A stretch of DNA of 64,000 nt from Mesorhizobium sp. Pch-S (lineage in GTDB: Bacteria > Pseudomonadota > Alphaproteobacteria > Rhizobiales > Rhizobiaceae). Position 1 is the first letter of the stretch; each line of letters starts with the position of its first letter. Both the position numbers and the translations under genes were made by a program. The stretch is taken from positions 4,177,501 to 4,241,500 of the forward strand of contig NZ_CP029562.1 in the NCBI RefSeq assembly GCF_004136315.1, in the 5' to 3' direction. A model generated the notes under the pieces. That model was not told the origin of the DNA. It was given only the letters and a program-made list of their open reading frames with translations, and made no database searches. Positions 43,371 to 52,743 of this stretch are shown piece after piece.

Positions 43371-44276
43371 ATGAGCGACATGCCGACCAGCCGATTTCCT
43401 GCCCTGAGCCTGGCGGTCGCGATGATGATCGCCGGCACGGTCGGTGCCTTTGTCACGGAGGCGGGGGTCGATCCCATCACCACCGTCTTCTGGCGCTGCG
43501 TTTTCGCCACGCTGTTCCTGGGCGCATGGTGCCTGCTGCGCGGCTACCTGCCGGATCCTCGCCTTTCCAGGGCCAGGCTGTTACGCGCGGCGCTCTGCGG
43601 CGTCTGCATGGTGCTGAGCTGGGTCTTCTTCTTTGCCGGTTTTGCCCGCACCTCGATCGCCGTCATGACGATCATCTATCACATCCAGCCGTTCTTCGTG
43701 GTCTTGATCGGCGTGGTGTTTCTCAAGGAGCGGGTCAGCGCTGACCAGGTCGTCTGGATGGTTCTGGCCTTTGTCGGAGTCGTGCTGGCGAGCGGTCTTG
43801 TCGCTTCAAATACCGTAATCACCGCGAGCTGGGCCATGGGCATCCTCATGGCGCTCGGCGGCGCGCTGCTCTATGCGATCGTGACGGTCCTCGCCAAGGG
43901 GCTCGGCGAGCAGCGCCCGGAAGTGACGGTGTTGTGCCAGACCGTCGTGGGCGCGCTCATGCTGGCCCCGCTGGCGAATTTCTCGCAAAGCATTGCGATC
44001 ACGTCCTGGGGATGGTTGATCGGCATTGGCGTGCTGCACACTGGCGTCGCTTATGTGATGATGTTTTCGGCCTATCCGCGCCTTTCCACGCCGGTCATCG
44101 GCGTGCTGACCTTCATCTATCCCGTGGTCGCCATTCTCATCGACTGGGCGATCTATGATCATCCGATCGGGCTGCCGCAGGCGATCGGCATGGTGATGAT
44201 CGCGTCCGCGACATTGGGTGTGCGTCTCGGGTGGCGTTTTCCGGGACGGGCGGCATCCATATCTCCCGCCGAATAG
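43371..44276 (+). CDS. EamA/DMT-superfamily exporter
   Basis: A 301-residue inner-membrane protein with ten predicted helices in two EamA repeats. The first repeat contains PITTVFWRCVFATLFLGAW and SIAVMTIIYHIQPFFVVLIG, and the second GGALLYAIVTVLAKGLGEQ and SAYPRLSTPVIGVLTFIYP. DMT family members export amino acids, nucleosides or other metabolites. Only a weak ribosome site is seen. Its likely regulator is the divergent LysR protein. Confidence 0.9.
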   Translation: MSDMPTSRFPALSLAVAMMIAGTVGAFVTEAGVDPITTVFWRCVFATLFLGAWCLLRGYLPDPRLSRARLLRAALCGVCMVLSWVFFFAGFARTSIAVMTIIYHIQPFFVVLIGVVFLKERVSADQVVWMVLAFVGVVLASGLVASNTVITASWAMGILMALGGALLYAIVTVLAKGLGEQRPEVTVLCQTVVGALMLAPLANFSQSIAITSWGWLIGIGVLHTGVAYVMMFSAYPRLSTPVIGVLTFIYPVVAILIDWAIYDHPIGLPQAIGMVMIASATLGVRLGWRFPGRAASISPAE

Positions 44277-44357
44277 CTTGCTGCACGGTCTGGTGTCACA
44301 CAGCCTTCAAGCCGGAAACCTACAGAGCTGCTCTAACGTCCTTTCCCTGGAGCAGCC

Positions 44358-45071
44358 GTGGCCTACGAACGAAACGACGCCTTTGCCGAGACATTCACCG
44401 AAATCGGCAGGAGCGGGCCTCCCCATTATCTCAACCGTCGCTTCGACGCGGATGGCACATTCCTGCCGCAGCCTGGAAACACCATCGTCAGCCATGTCAT
44501 CGACGGTTCGGCAACGCAGCGAGCGCTGGCGCGTGTACGTGAGGCGCTCAAGGCACTGCCTTACGGCGACCGCTTTGCCTATACGCCGGTTTCCAGCCTG
44601 CACATGACCGTCTTCCAGGGCACGATCGAAGGGCGGCGCAAGCCGGCCTACTGGCCGCAGGAGCTCGCCTTCGAGGCACCGATCGACGAGACCACGACCT
44701 TCTTTCTCGAGCGCCTGAAAGCCTTTCCGGAAGCGTCGGAATTTCGCATGCGGCCCGTTGAAGTCACTCCGCTGGGGTTGGTCGTGACCGGTGCCACGCT
44801 TACAGACGAACAGAGCATTCGCGCGCTGCGTGACCGGCTGACCGTGCCTTTCGGCTATAGCCACCCGGATCACGACAGCTATACCTTCCACATCACGCTT
44901 GCCTATCTCAAAGCATGGCTGCCGGCAGGTGCAGAGACTACTTATCTGCCAGCGCTGGCTGAGCTGACGCGCGAACTTGCAGCGGAGGTCGAGGTGCTTG
45001 AACTCGAAGTGCCGGCATTCTGCACCTTCAACGACATGACCGAATTCAAGCCACAGCACTACATTGCCTGA
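44358..45071 (+). CDS. 2H-phosphoesterase-like protein (DUF1868 type)
   Basis: A 237-residue protein with two H-x-T-x motifs (LHMTVF near residue 82 and FHITLAY near residue 178), the hallmark of the 2H/LigT-like phosphoesterase fold. The PHYLNRRFDADGTFLPQPGNT opening is typical of DUF1868. Such enzymes may hydrolyse 2',3'-cyclic phosphates; here no substrate is known. The start is GTG with GGAG six bases upstream. It stands alone between the exporter and the convergent M14 deacylase. Confidence 0.83.
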   Translation: MAYERNDAFAETFTEIGRSGPPHYLNRRFDADGTFLPQPGNTIVSHVIDGSATQRALARVREALKALPYGDRFAYTPVSSLHMTVFQGTIEGRRKPAYWPQELAFEAPIDETTTFFLERLKAFPEASEFRMRPVEVTPLGLVVTGATLTDEQSIRALRDRLTVPFGYSHPDHDSYTFHITLAYLKAWLPAGAETTYLPALAELTRELAAEVEVLELEVPAFCTFNDMTEFKPQHYIA

Positions 45072-45097
45072 GTGTGCGGCGCGGGCCTGGCCTTTCG

Positions 45098-46150
45098 TTA
45101 AGCTTCAAGTGCTCCGGCGCGGGCATCCTCGCTGCGCTCGCTGCCAACCAGCTTGACGAGATCGTCCCCCTTTCGCGTGATGCGATGTGACCGGCGGGTC
45201 AGGATATAGCCATCCTGTGGCGCGAAGATTTCGGCACGGCCGCCGGCTTCGCCTGGCGTGTGCACGATGGTGGCCAGCCTGTCGCCCTTCTTGACCCAGT
45301 CGCCGGGCTTCACGTCATAAAGCAAGGCACCGGCCTTGGGGGCGGGCATCATGTCGATGTTTTCGAGCGGCGCGACTACGCCTTCGAAGCGGCCGGGCTT
45401 CGGCACCGTGGTGTCGGCAACGACGCCACGCGCGACAAGTAGCCTGTAGAGGCCCGCGGCATCGGCTTCAGCGGTTGCCCCGTTGACGTCGGCAACGCCG
45501 CGATATTCGACGGTCGTGACGACAAGGCTCCCGAGCCTTTCCCTGCCGCTGGCCAGATGCGGCTGCAACGATGCTTCCTCGAAGGCCGAGCCGCTTTCGC
45601 CTTCCCAAAGCAACACGGCTTCAACACCCATGGCGGCGGCACAATCCTGCATTGCAGGCCACAACACGGCGGGTACGTAGAGATAGGCGGTGCTTTCGTC
45701 GTCGCAATGCAGGTCGAGCACGATGTCGTGGCCGACCGATAGCTTGAGCAGCCGTGCCTTCAGGCGCTGGTCGACCGTCGGAAGGTACTCTTCCTCAGGC
45801 AGCAGCGAGATATCCGGCTTGTCGATCAGTGGGAAGTCGCGGTTGAAATTGACGCGGTTCGGCAGGTGGAAACGGCCTTCCAGCTCGCCGAAGATGTATT
45901 GCGCGCGACCGACCGGATTGGCCCATGGCACGACGGTGATCGAGCCTTTGATGCGACCTTCGGCTTCGGCTTTGGTAAGCAACGGCATCAACGCATCAAT
46001 GGCAACCGTGCCGGGCAGCTCGCCGGCATGCAATGCCGCTTGCAGATAGGCGGTTGGCGCCTTGCTATCGCTTCCCTTGAAACGGTAGACCGGAAATTCG
46101 TAGGCAACGCCCGCGCTGTCGCCGACAAGCCGCTCGATCGTCTTTTCCAT
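45098..46150 (-). CDS. Succinylglutamate desuccinylase/aspartoacylase-family deacylase (M14)
   Basis: A 350-residue zinc hydrolase. Zinc ligands are seen in LHAGELPG (His and Glu near residue 43) and DIVLDLHCDD (His near residue 150), with NRVNFNRDFP between. A catalytic glutamate probably lies in VTTVEYRG. The C-terminus has a barrel-sandwich-like part (KPGDWVKKGDRLATIVHTPGE). Relatives remove acyl groups from amino acids, for example acetyl-diaminobutyrate in ectoine use, but the usual ectoine genes are absent. GGGAGAAG precedes the ATG. A RIME-like repeat lies just upstream. Confidence 0.87.
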   Translation of the reverse strand: MEKTIERLVGDSAGVAYEFPVYRFKGSDSKAPTAYLQAALHAGELPGTVAIDALMPLLTKAEAEGRIKGSITVVPWANPVGRAQYIFGELEGRFHLPNRVNFNRDFPLIDKPDISLLPEEEYLPTVDQRLKARLLKLSVGHDIVLDLHCDDESTAYLYVPAVLWPAMQDCAAAMGVEAVLLWEGESGSAFEEASLQPHLASGRERLGSLVVTTVEYRGVADVNGATAEADAAGLYRLLVARGVVADTTVPKPGRFEGVVAPLENIDMMPAPKAGALLYDVKPGDWVKKGDRLATIVHTPGEAGGRAEIFAPQDGYILTRRSHRITRKGDDLVKLVGSERSEDARAGALEA

Positions 46151-46166
46151 GGTCTTCTCCCTTCGG

Positions 46167-46262
46167 GAGCAATTCCAGCAAAAGTGGGTAGCGGTTGCGT
46201 CCGGAATTGCGTCAAACAAAAATCAGAGCGTTTGCTCGTTTTCGAGAATAACGGAAACACTC
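46167..46262. repeat. RIME-like repeat, copy 5
   Basis: Complete but diverged. GAGCAATTCC to CCGGAATTGC (46167-46210), then GAGCGTTTGC to ACGGAAACAC (about 46226-46260). It lies upstream of the deacylase start and downstream of the flavin reductase stop, within the same transcription direction. Confidence 0.8.
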
Positions 46263-46354
46263 AAGTGATTGCCGTTCTTGCCGTGCATACGGGTGCATGT
46301 CGAGTGGTCCAGCGCTGCGGACGATGAGCGCAGCGCTGGATCCGGCATTGCCGA

Positions 46355-47737
46355 TCAGACGAGCGGCTTGAGTTCCTGCGCAATCGTTGGCAGCAGCTCG
46401 GCGACATTGGGATGGATGTGCACGGCACGTTGCAGTGTCCTCACCGGCGCCCTGGCGTACATCAGGTCGAGCACACAATGCACCACCTCGTCGCCCCCGG
46501 GTCCCAGCACGGAACAACCGAGGATTTCGCCACTGTCGGCATCGACCAGGATCTTCATGAACCCTTGCGTCTCACCCTTTTCCACCGCCCGGCCAACTCT
46601 GGTCATCGGGCGCTGGCCAACCAAAGCGCGACGACCGGACCTGCGCACGGCTGCCTCGGTCATGCCGGCACGGCCAAGTGGCGGATCGGTATAGAGCGCA
46701 TAGGCCTCGATACGATCACTGACTTTGCGAGGATCGTTGTCGAGCAGGTTTGCGGCAACGATTTCGTAGTCGTTGTAGGAGGTGTGCGTGAAGGCACCCT
46801 TGCCGTTGCAGTCGCCCATTGCCCAGATATGCGGCACGCTGGTGTGCAACTGATCGTCCACCTCGACGAAGCCGCGCTTGTCGACCGTCACGCCAGCCTT
46901 GTCGAGGCCAAGGTCGTCGGTGTTTGGAATACGGCCAAGCGCCAGCAGCACATGCGAGGCGATCACGGGCGGCTTGCCCTGCGCAAAGGTGACGGCAGTC
47001 TGGTCGTCCTGCCTGGTGAAGGAGATCTCTTCAGCACCGAGGTGCACGGTGATCCCTTCCTTCTCGAACATGGACAGGATGGTTCCGGACACATCCTCAT
47101 CCTCGCGTCCGATCAGACGAGGGGCTCTTTCGATGACGGTGACCTCAGAGCCAAAACGGCGGAACATCTGCGCGAATTCCAGCGAGATGTAGCTGCCACC
47201 GACGACAACGAGATGCCCGGGCAGCACGTCGAGGTCCATGATCGATGAGTTGGTGAGGAAGGTGATGTCGGCGAGGCCGGGCAGGTCCGGCACCGAGGCA
47301 CGGCCACCGACATTGAGGAAAATCTTCCCCGCGGTGAGCAGGTCATCGCCGACACGAACAGTGTGCGGATCCTCAAAGCGGGCATGGCCGCGGAACAGCG
47401 TGCAGCCAGGCATGGATGCGATCCAATCTTCCAATCCCTTGCGGGCGTCGTTGGACACCTTGTCCTTGCGCGCCTTGATCGCTTTCATATCCACGCCGAC
47501 AGGACCGGAAAGCGTCACGCCATAGTCGGCAGCGCGGCGAGCGAGGTGTGCGGCATAGGCACTGGCAACCATTGTTTTGGTCGGCATGCAGCCGGTGTTG
47601 ACACAAGTGCCGCCAACCAGCTTGCGCTCGACCAGCGCGACCCTCATGCCGGCAGCACTGAGGCGGCCGGCCAGCGAGGGGCCGGCCTGGCCGCAACCGA
47701 TGATGATGGCATCGAATGTCCTGGCTGCGCCCGTCAT
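46355..47737 (-). CDS. Mercuric reductase-like FAD-dependent disulfide oxidoreductase
   Basis: A 460-residue class I flavin disulfide reductase. It has an N-terminal FAD loop IIGCGQAGPSLAGRL, the redox cysteine pair in GGTCVNTGCMPTK, the NAD(P) loop VVVGGSYISLEFAQ, IWAMGDCNGKGAFTH, and the C-terminal active-site HIHPNVAELLP. It lacks an N-terminal heavy-metal domain and a C-terminal cysteine pair, so true mercury reduction is doubtful. It is not lipoamide dehydrogenase or glutathione reductase by context. Its start overlaps the DUF4126 gene stop by four bases. Confidence 0.88.
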   Translation of the reverse strand: MTGAARTFDAIIIGCGQAGPSLAGRLSAAGMRVALVERKLVGGTCVNTGCMPTKTMVASAYAAHLARRAADYGVTLSGPVGVDMKAIKARKDKVSNDARKGLEDWIASMPGCTLFRGHARFEDPHTVRVGDDLLTAGKIFLNVGGRASVPDLPGLADITFLTNSSIMDLDVLPGHLVVVGGSYISLEFAQMFRRFGSEVTVIERAPRLIGREDEDVSGTILSMFEKEGITVHLGAEEISFTRQDDQTAVTFAQGKPPVIASHVLLALGRIPNTDDLGLDKAGVTVDKRGFVEVDDQLHTSVPHIWAMGDCNGKGAFTHTSYNDYEIVAANLLDNDPRKVSDRIEAYALYTDPPLGRAGMTEAAVRRSGRRALVGQRPMTRVGRAVEKGETQGFMKILVDADSGEILGCSVLGPGGDEVVHCVLDLMYARAPVRTLQRAVHIHPNVAELLPTIAQELKPLV

Positions 47738-48195
47738 GCGACAGCCATGACGATCAGAAGCGCACCGACGATTGCAATGACATCCTCGACCAGGGCGGCG
47801 GGGAGGTCGCGTCCGAAAGCGGCGGCCATCCTGGCGCGCAACTCCGCACCGCCATAGGTCCCGATGACAGCGCCGACGGCACCGGCGATCAGTCCGCCGA
47901 TCAGTACTCCTCCCGTCGTGCCGACGACAGCGCCGGCAAAAGCGCCTCCGACAAGCCGTGCGCCAAACTGCTGCGGCACCTTGCGGCTTGGCGTGGATGG
48001 AAGCTGGTCGGCGATCAGCTCGACAACGGCGAGGACCGAGAAAATGGCGACGGTGATCCAGTGGCCGGTGAAGCTTGCCCAGGTACCGGTCACCGGCAGC
48101 CAGCCAAGATAGGTGCCCCAGGCCACCGCGGCGGGCGCCATCATGGTTCGCAAGCCGGCGACGACGCCGATCAGCAGCGCAAGCAGAAAAAGCAT
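47734..48195 (-). CDS. DUF4126-type small membrane protein
   Basis: A 153-residue inner-membrane protein with about four hydrophobic helices and Gly/Ala-rich segments (LIGVVAGLRTMMAPAAVAWG near the start; GARLVGGAFAGAVVGTTGG). This pattern fits DUF4126, of unknown function. GAGGGGG lies ten bases before ATG 48195. The reading frame extends upstream but without a ribosome site. Overlap with the flavin reductase gene suggests co-expression. Confidence 0.83.
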   Translation of the reverse strand: MLFLLALLIGVVAGLRTMMAPAAVAWGTYLGWLPVTGTWASFTGHWITVAIFSVLAVVELIADQLPSTPSRKVPQQFGARLVGGAFAGAVVGTTGGVLIGGLIAGAVGAVIGTYGGAELRARMAAAFGRDLPAALVEDVIAIVGALLIVMAVA

Positions 48196-48336
48196 CTTAA
48201 CCCCCTCGATTGACCAGCAGTGGCCACATGAGCAACCTATCATATGAGTGGTATTTGACCATGGCTGCGGTATCGGACGAACGCGTTCGCAACCGCGCTG
48301 ATCGCGATGCCACGGCGAGCATTCCGGAGACCGGCA

Positions 48337-48887
48337 ATGATGAAAAGTGAACTGCAGAAGATGGCCTCCGGTGAGTGGTACAACTGTGTCGACCCGGAAC
48401 TTGATGTGTTGGTCTCGCTGCCAGCGAAGCGATCTTCGAGCACAATTCGCTGCCGCCCCGGCAGCGCGGCGACATCGCGCCGGTTCTGCGCGGGCTTTTG
48501 GGACTGGCGGGGCAAGGCGTGCGCATCGAAGCGCCTTTCCATTGTGCCTATGGCTTCAATATATTCCTCGGGGATCGCGTTTTCCTGAATGCTTCATGTG
48601 TCGTTCTGGACACCGCACCGGTGCATATCGGCAAGGCGACCATGCTTGGTCCGCATGTGCAGATCTATTGTCCCGAACATCACAAGGGGGCGGCCGAACG
48701 GCGTTCCGGTCTGGAAATCGGCCGGCCGGTTACAATCGGCGAGAACGCCTGGATCGGCGGAGGTGCCATCATCCTGAGCGGCGTGACGATCGGCGACAAC
48801 GCCATCGTCGGTGCCGGTTCCGTGGTGACCCGGGACATGCCCGCCGGAGCCACCGTCGTCGGCAATCCTGCTCGGCCAGTTCGCTGA
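48337..48887 (+). pseudogene. Maltose/galactoside O-acetyltransferase-like gene, frameshifted
   Basis: The start (MMKSELQKMASGEWYNCVDPELDVL) matches the Mac N-terminal domain of sugar O-acetyltransferases (Maa, NodL, LacA). The frame then breaks at about 48411. Reading resumes one base out of frame with ASEAIFEHNSLPP and continues through the left-handed beta-helix (IGENAWIGGGAIILSGVTIG, GAGSVVTRDMPAGATVVGNP) to a normal stop. Adding back one base after codon TTG restores a full protein of about 183 residues. GGAGA lies eight bases before ATG 48337. A real mutation or a sequencing error; the C-terminal part could start internally at 48498 but would lack the acceptor-site domain. Confidence 0.85.
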
Positions 48888-48905
48888 AATCATTGTTCCT
48901 GTGGG

Positions 48906-48935
48906 TTGACAGGCAAGCCGCGGGTCGCGTTACTA
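48906..48935 (+). promoter_or_regulatory. Promoter for the FMN riboswitch-ribH2 unit
   Basis: TTGACA (48906-48911) and TTACTA (48930-48935) are 18 bases apart. The riboswitch begins about eleven bases downstream, as expected for its transcription start. Confidence 0.65.
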
Positions 48936-48945
48936 GCGTCGTTAA

Positions 48946-49090
48946 TGTTCTCAGGGCGGGGTGAAAGTCCCCACCGGCGGTAAGAGCTTCGGCTCAAGCC
49001 CGCGAGCGCTTTCCGGCTTGCCGGAAAGGTCAGCAGATCCGGTGCGATTCCGGAGCCGACGGTTACAGTCCGGATGGAAGAGAACGAGCG
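48946..49090 (+). promoter_or_regulatory. FMN riboswitch (RFN element)
   Basis: The conserved RFN blocks are all visible in order: AGGGCGGGGTGAAAGTCCCC, ACCGGCGGTAA, AGCCCGCGAGC, a variable hairpin (TTTCCGGCTTGCCGGAAA), GGTCAGCAGATCCGGTG, GGAGCCGACGGTTACAGTC and CGGATGGAAGAGAACG. It binds flavin mononucleotide and switches off downstream expression when flavin is plentiful. A hairpin followed by T residues lies between it and ribH2. Confidence 0.97.
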
Positions 49091-49096
49091 GATCAA

Positions 49097-49639
<543 letters not shown>

Positions 49640-49651
49640 GCAAGAGAATAG

Positions 49652-49688
49652 GGCAGTAGGGCAGGTCGTTTTCGACTGCCCTACTGCC
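49652..49688. terminator. Shared terminator between convergent ribH2 and fhs
   Basis: A perfect 13-bp stem GGCAGTAGGGCAG / CTGCCCTACTGCC, with an inner TCG/CGA extension closing a TTTT loop, sits centrally in the 57-base gap between the two stop codons. It can serve both strands, although neither has a strong T-tract. Confidence 0.75.
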
Positions 49689-49696
49689 ATTCCCGT

Positions 49697-51376
49697 TTAG
49701 AACAACCCCTCGATCTGTCCCTGATCGTTGAGGAAGATCTTCTCCGACGATGGTTTGGAGGGCAGGCCGGGCATGGTCATGACCTCGCCGCAGATGATGA
49801 CGACGAAGCCGGCACCGGCAGCAAGACGGACCTCGCGCACCGGAACCGTGTGGCCGGTCGGAGCACCACGCAGGTTCGGATCGGTCGAGAAGGAATACTG
49901 CGTCTTGGCCATGCAGACGGGAAGGTTGCCGTAGCCGGCCTGTTCCCACTGGTGCAGCTGATCACGGATCGCCTTGTCGGCGATCGCCTCGTCACCGCGA
50001 TAGATGCGCTTGACGATGGTGTTGATCTTCTCGAACAGCGGCATGTCGTCGGGATAGAGCGGCGAGAACTGCGAGGCGCCGCTCTCGGCGATCTCCACCA
50101 CCTTGTGGGCAAGCTCCTCGATGCCGGCGGAGCCCTGCGCCCAGTGCTTGCACAGGATCGCCTCGGCCCCTTGCGCCGCCACGAACGCCTTCATCGCCTC
50201 GATCTCGGCATCGGTGTCGGAGACGAAGTGGTTGATGGCAACCACCGCCGGCACGCCGAACTGCTTCACGTTCTCGATGTGACGACCGAGATTGGCGCAG
50301 CCTTTCTTCACCGCCTCGATGTTCTCCTGGCCGAGGTCTTCCTTCTTCACCCCGCCATTCATCTTCATGGCGCGCACGGTGGCGACGATGACGGCAGCGG
50401 CCGGCTTCAGGCCAGCCTTGCGGCATTTGATGTCGAAGAACTTCTCGGCACCGAGATCGGCACCGAAGCCGGCTTCGGTCACGACATAGTCGGCGAGCTT
50501 GAGCGCGGTGGTGGTGGCGACCACCGAGTTGCAGCCATGGGCGATGTTGGCGAAGGGGCCGCCATGCACGAAGGCAGGGTTGTTCTCCAGCGTCTGCACC
50601 AGGTTCGGCTGGATGGCATCCTTCAACAGCACCGCCATGGCGCCGTCGGCCTTGAGGTCACGGGCATAGACCGGGGTCTTGTCGCGGCGATAGGCGACGA
50701 TGATGTCGCCGAGGCGCTTTTCGAGATCCTTCAGGTCGGTGGCAAGGCACAGGATCGCCATCACCTCGGAGGCGACGGTGATGTCAAAGCCGGCCTCGCG
50801 CGGGAAACCGTTGGCGACACCGCCGAGCGAGACGATGATCTGGCGCAGCGCGCGGTCGTTCATGTCCATGACGCGGCGCCAGGCGACGCGACGGATGTCG
50901 ATGCCGAGTTCATTGCCCCAGTAGATGTGGTTGTCGATGAGGGCCGACAGAAGGTTGTGGGCGGTGGTGATGGCGTGGAAGTCGCCGGTGAAGTGCAGGT
51001 TCATGTCTTCCATAGGCACGACCTGGGCATAACCGCCGCCGGCGGCACCGCCCTTGACGCCGAAATTGGGTCCGAGCGAGGCTTCGCGGATGCAAACGAC
51101 GGCCTTCTTGCCGATGCGGTTGAGGCCATCACCCAGACCGACCGTGGTGGTGGTCTTGCCTTCGCCGGCCGGTGTCGGGTTGATGGCGGTGACCAGGATC
51201 AGCTTGCCGTCCTTGTTGCCTTTGACCGACTTGATGAACTCGGCCGAGACCTTGGCCTTGTCATGGCCGTAGGGCAGCAGATGCTCGCTCGGAATGCCGA
51301 TCTTCTCACCGATCGCCTGGATCGGCTGTTTCTTCGCGCTTCGCGCGATCTCGATGTCACTCTTGTAATCGGCCAT
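49697..51376 (-). CDS. fhs: Formate-tetrahydrofolate ligase
   Basis: A 559-residue ATP-dependent ligase that makes 10-formyl-tetrahydrofolate from formate and tetrahydrofolate, feeding purine synthesis and one-carbon metabolism. The P-loop is [15 protein letters not shown] near residue 68. [19 protein letters not shown] and [20 protein letters not shown] segments are family signatures. Length is normal. GGGAGATC precedes the ATG. It stands alone; no folD or purU is adjacent. Confidence 0.97.
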   Translation of the reverse strand: MADYKSDIEIARSAKKQPIQAIGEKIGIPSEHLLPYGHDKAKVSAEFIKSVKGNKDGKLILVTAINPTPAGEGKTTTTVGLGDGLNRIGKKAVVCIREASLGPNFGVKGGAAGGGYAQVVPMEDMNLHFTGDFHAITTAHNLLSALIDNHIYWGNELGIDIRRVAWRRVMDMNDRALRQIIVSLGGVANGFPREAGFDITVASEVMAILCLATDLKDLEKRLGDIIVAYRRDKTPVYARDLKADGAMAVLLKDAIQPNLVQTLENNPAFVHGGPFANIAHGCNSVVATTTALKLADYVVTEAGFGADLGAEKFFDIKCRKAGLKPAAAVIVATVRAMKMNGGVKKEDLGQENIEAVKKGCANLGRHIENVKQFGVPAVVAINHFVSDTDAEIEAMKAFVAAQGAEAILCKHWAQGSAGIEELAHKVVEIAESGASQFSPLYPDDMPLFEKINTIVKRIYRGDEAIADKAIRDQLHQWEQAGYGNLPVCMAKTQYSFSTDPNLRGAPTGHTVPVREVRLAAGAGFVVIICGEVMTMPGLPSKPSSEKIFLNDQGQIEGLF

Positions 51377-51506
51377 ATCCGGTGATCTCCCAAATCATCA
51401 GGCGAGGCATTCGCCGTCGGTGTCGTGCGGCATAGAAGCCGAGTGTGGGCCGTTTCCGCCGTCTCAAAACAGCCGCGCAATACGCGAAATGCGACAGGCT
51501 TATCCG

Positions 51507-51617
51507 GAGCGAATAGTGAATAGGCAGTGGCGAATAGCGCACGGCACAGCGGTGTCTGCCGGCCAGCCTGCGACATAACCACAACCGGCTAACTTCATTC
51601 GCTATTCGCTATTGCGC
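51507..51617. repeat. Inverted ATTCGC/GCGAAT repeat cluster
   Basis: GAGCGAATAGTGAATAGG and GGCGAATAGCGC (51507-51540) are complementary to CATTCGCTATTCGCTATTGC (51596-51617), with 55 bases between. The right arm covers the stop codon of the DUF2333-like gene. On the minus strand it could fold as a long transcript-end hairpin. Confidence 0.55.
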
Positions 51618-52730
51618 CAGCACGTTGCTGATTTCGACCAGGTTCGAGCGGACGCGCAGGACGTAGAAGCCCATCGTCGTCAGATGCGTGGCGAAGATGC
51701 CTGTTTCATCGCTGTTTGCGATAAGCCAGGGCTGGATGCGCAGGGCGGAGACGAACTGGGCATCCATGGTGTCCCACAGGCTCTTGAGGTTCTTCTGCTT
51801 GAGCACGTCCTCGTAGTCTGCCTGCGCTGCCATCATCAGTCCGTAATAGGCATAGAGCTGACCATAGGCGAACCAGAAGCGATCATCCGCACGCGGGTCG
51901 AAGAAGCCATAATTGTAGTTCTCTGCCCGGTCCTTGAGAATCGCCGAGGTCGAGCCGATGTCGGATGCGATACGGTCGAGATACTGCTTGAGATTGTCGG
52001 CGCGGGCATCGAAGACCGCCTGGCAGGCGCCGAGCCTGGCATTGAAAGCACGCAGTTTCTTGATCGCATCACGGTAGTAGCTCGGCGTCGGCGTCTTGGG
52101 GCCGAACGGGCTCAGGCCGAAGTACCAGGTGTATTCGTCGAACTGCAGATTGCCGCGGGCATCCTGCAGGTCGCCGTCGATCTGCGACGTGGTGCGGACA
52201 CGGCCCATATTGTCGGCGAGTTCGGTGGCGGTGCGTCGCACCGCCTGGTTGATGCCACGCTGGAACGAGGCTTTGTTGTCCATGAACGGCGTCTTGTCCC
52301 AGTCGTAACCGAAAAGGCCGACCTTGTAGAGGATCATGGAGGAGATCCAGGCGTTCTGGTTCACGTTGAAATCGGTCAGGTCCGCCGCGACGTCTGCAAT
52401 CGCAGAGCGTCCGCACGATTTGGTCGTGTCGGTGCCGCCGCCGGCAGTCACCTGTTCGCCCGCCGAGACGTTACGGCTTTCGAATTTGTACTTGTCGACA
52501 TAGTTCGGATCGAAATTGTTCCACCACTGCGTGGCATAGAAGAAGTTGGCGTAGAGGGCGAGGAGGATGAGCAGGCCGACGCCCACCAGGGTCTTCAGGA
52601 TCCAGCCGCGCTGAAAATACCAGCGGCCGAGCCACATGAACGGCCACAGGATGATGCCGATCAGCAGGCCGATGCCGCGGCCTATCCACTGGAATATCCG
52701 GGTGATGAAATTCACGATCGGATCTAGCAT
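51609..52730 (-). CDS. DUF2333-like membrane-anchored protein
   Basis: A 373-residue protein. Its N-terminus has two hydrophobic helices (FITRIFQWIGRGIGLLIGII and LVGVGLLILLALYANFFY), with a large hydrophilic domain after residue 65. The pattern and WFFGLSPFGPKTPTPSYYRDAI-type text resemble DUF2333, of unknown function. It is the last gene of the AAA+ operon and could anchor the complex at the inner membrane. GGGGGTG lies before the ATG. The stop lies in an inverted repeat. Confidence 0.8.
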   Translation of the reverse strand: MLDPIVNFITRIFQWIGRGIGLLIGIILWPFMWLGRWYFQRGWILKTLVGVGLLILLALYANFFYATQWWNNFDPNYVDKYKFESRNVSAGEQVTAGGGTDTTKSCGRSAIADVAADLTDFNVNQNAWISSMILYKVGLFGYDWDKTPFMDNKASFQRGINQAVRRTATELADNMGRVRTTSQIDGDLQDARGNLQFDEYTWYFGLSPFGPKTPTPSYYRDAIKKLRAFNARLGACQAVFDARADNLKQYLDRIASDIGSTSAILKDRAENYNYGFFDPRADDRFWFAYGQLYAYYGLMMAAQADYEDVLKQKNLKSLWDTMDAQFVSALRIQPWLIANSDETGIFATHLTTMGFYVLRVRSNLVEISNVLAQ

Positions 52731-52743
52731 GCCGTGGCACCCC

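Noticed and set aside
45098..46150. Ectoine-degradation assignment for the M14 deacylase
   Set aside because: No ectoine hydrolase, transaminase or ectoine transporter gene lies next to it, so the specific substrate cannot be claimed.
49850..51385. A 511-codon open frame opposite fhs
   Set aside because: Antisense shadow of formate-tetrahydrofolate ligase with low-complexity composition.
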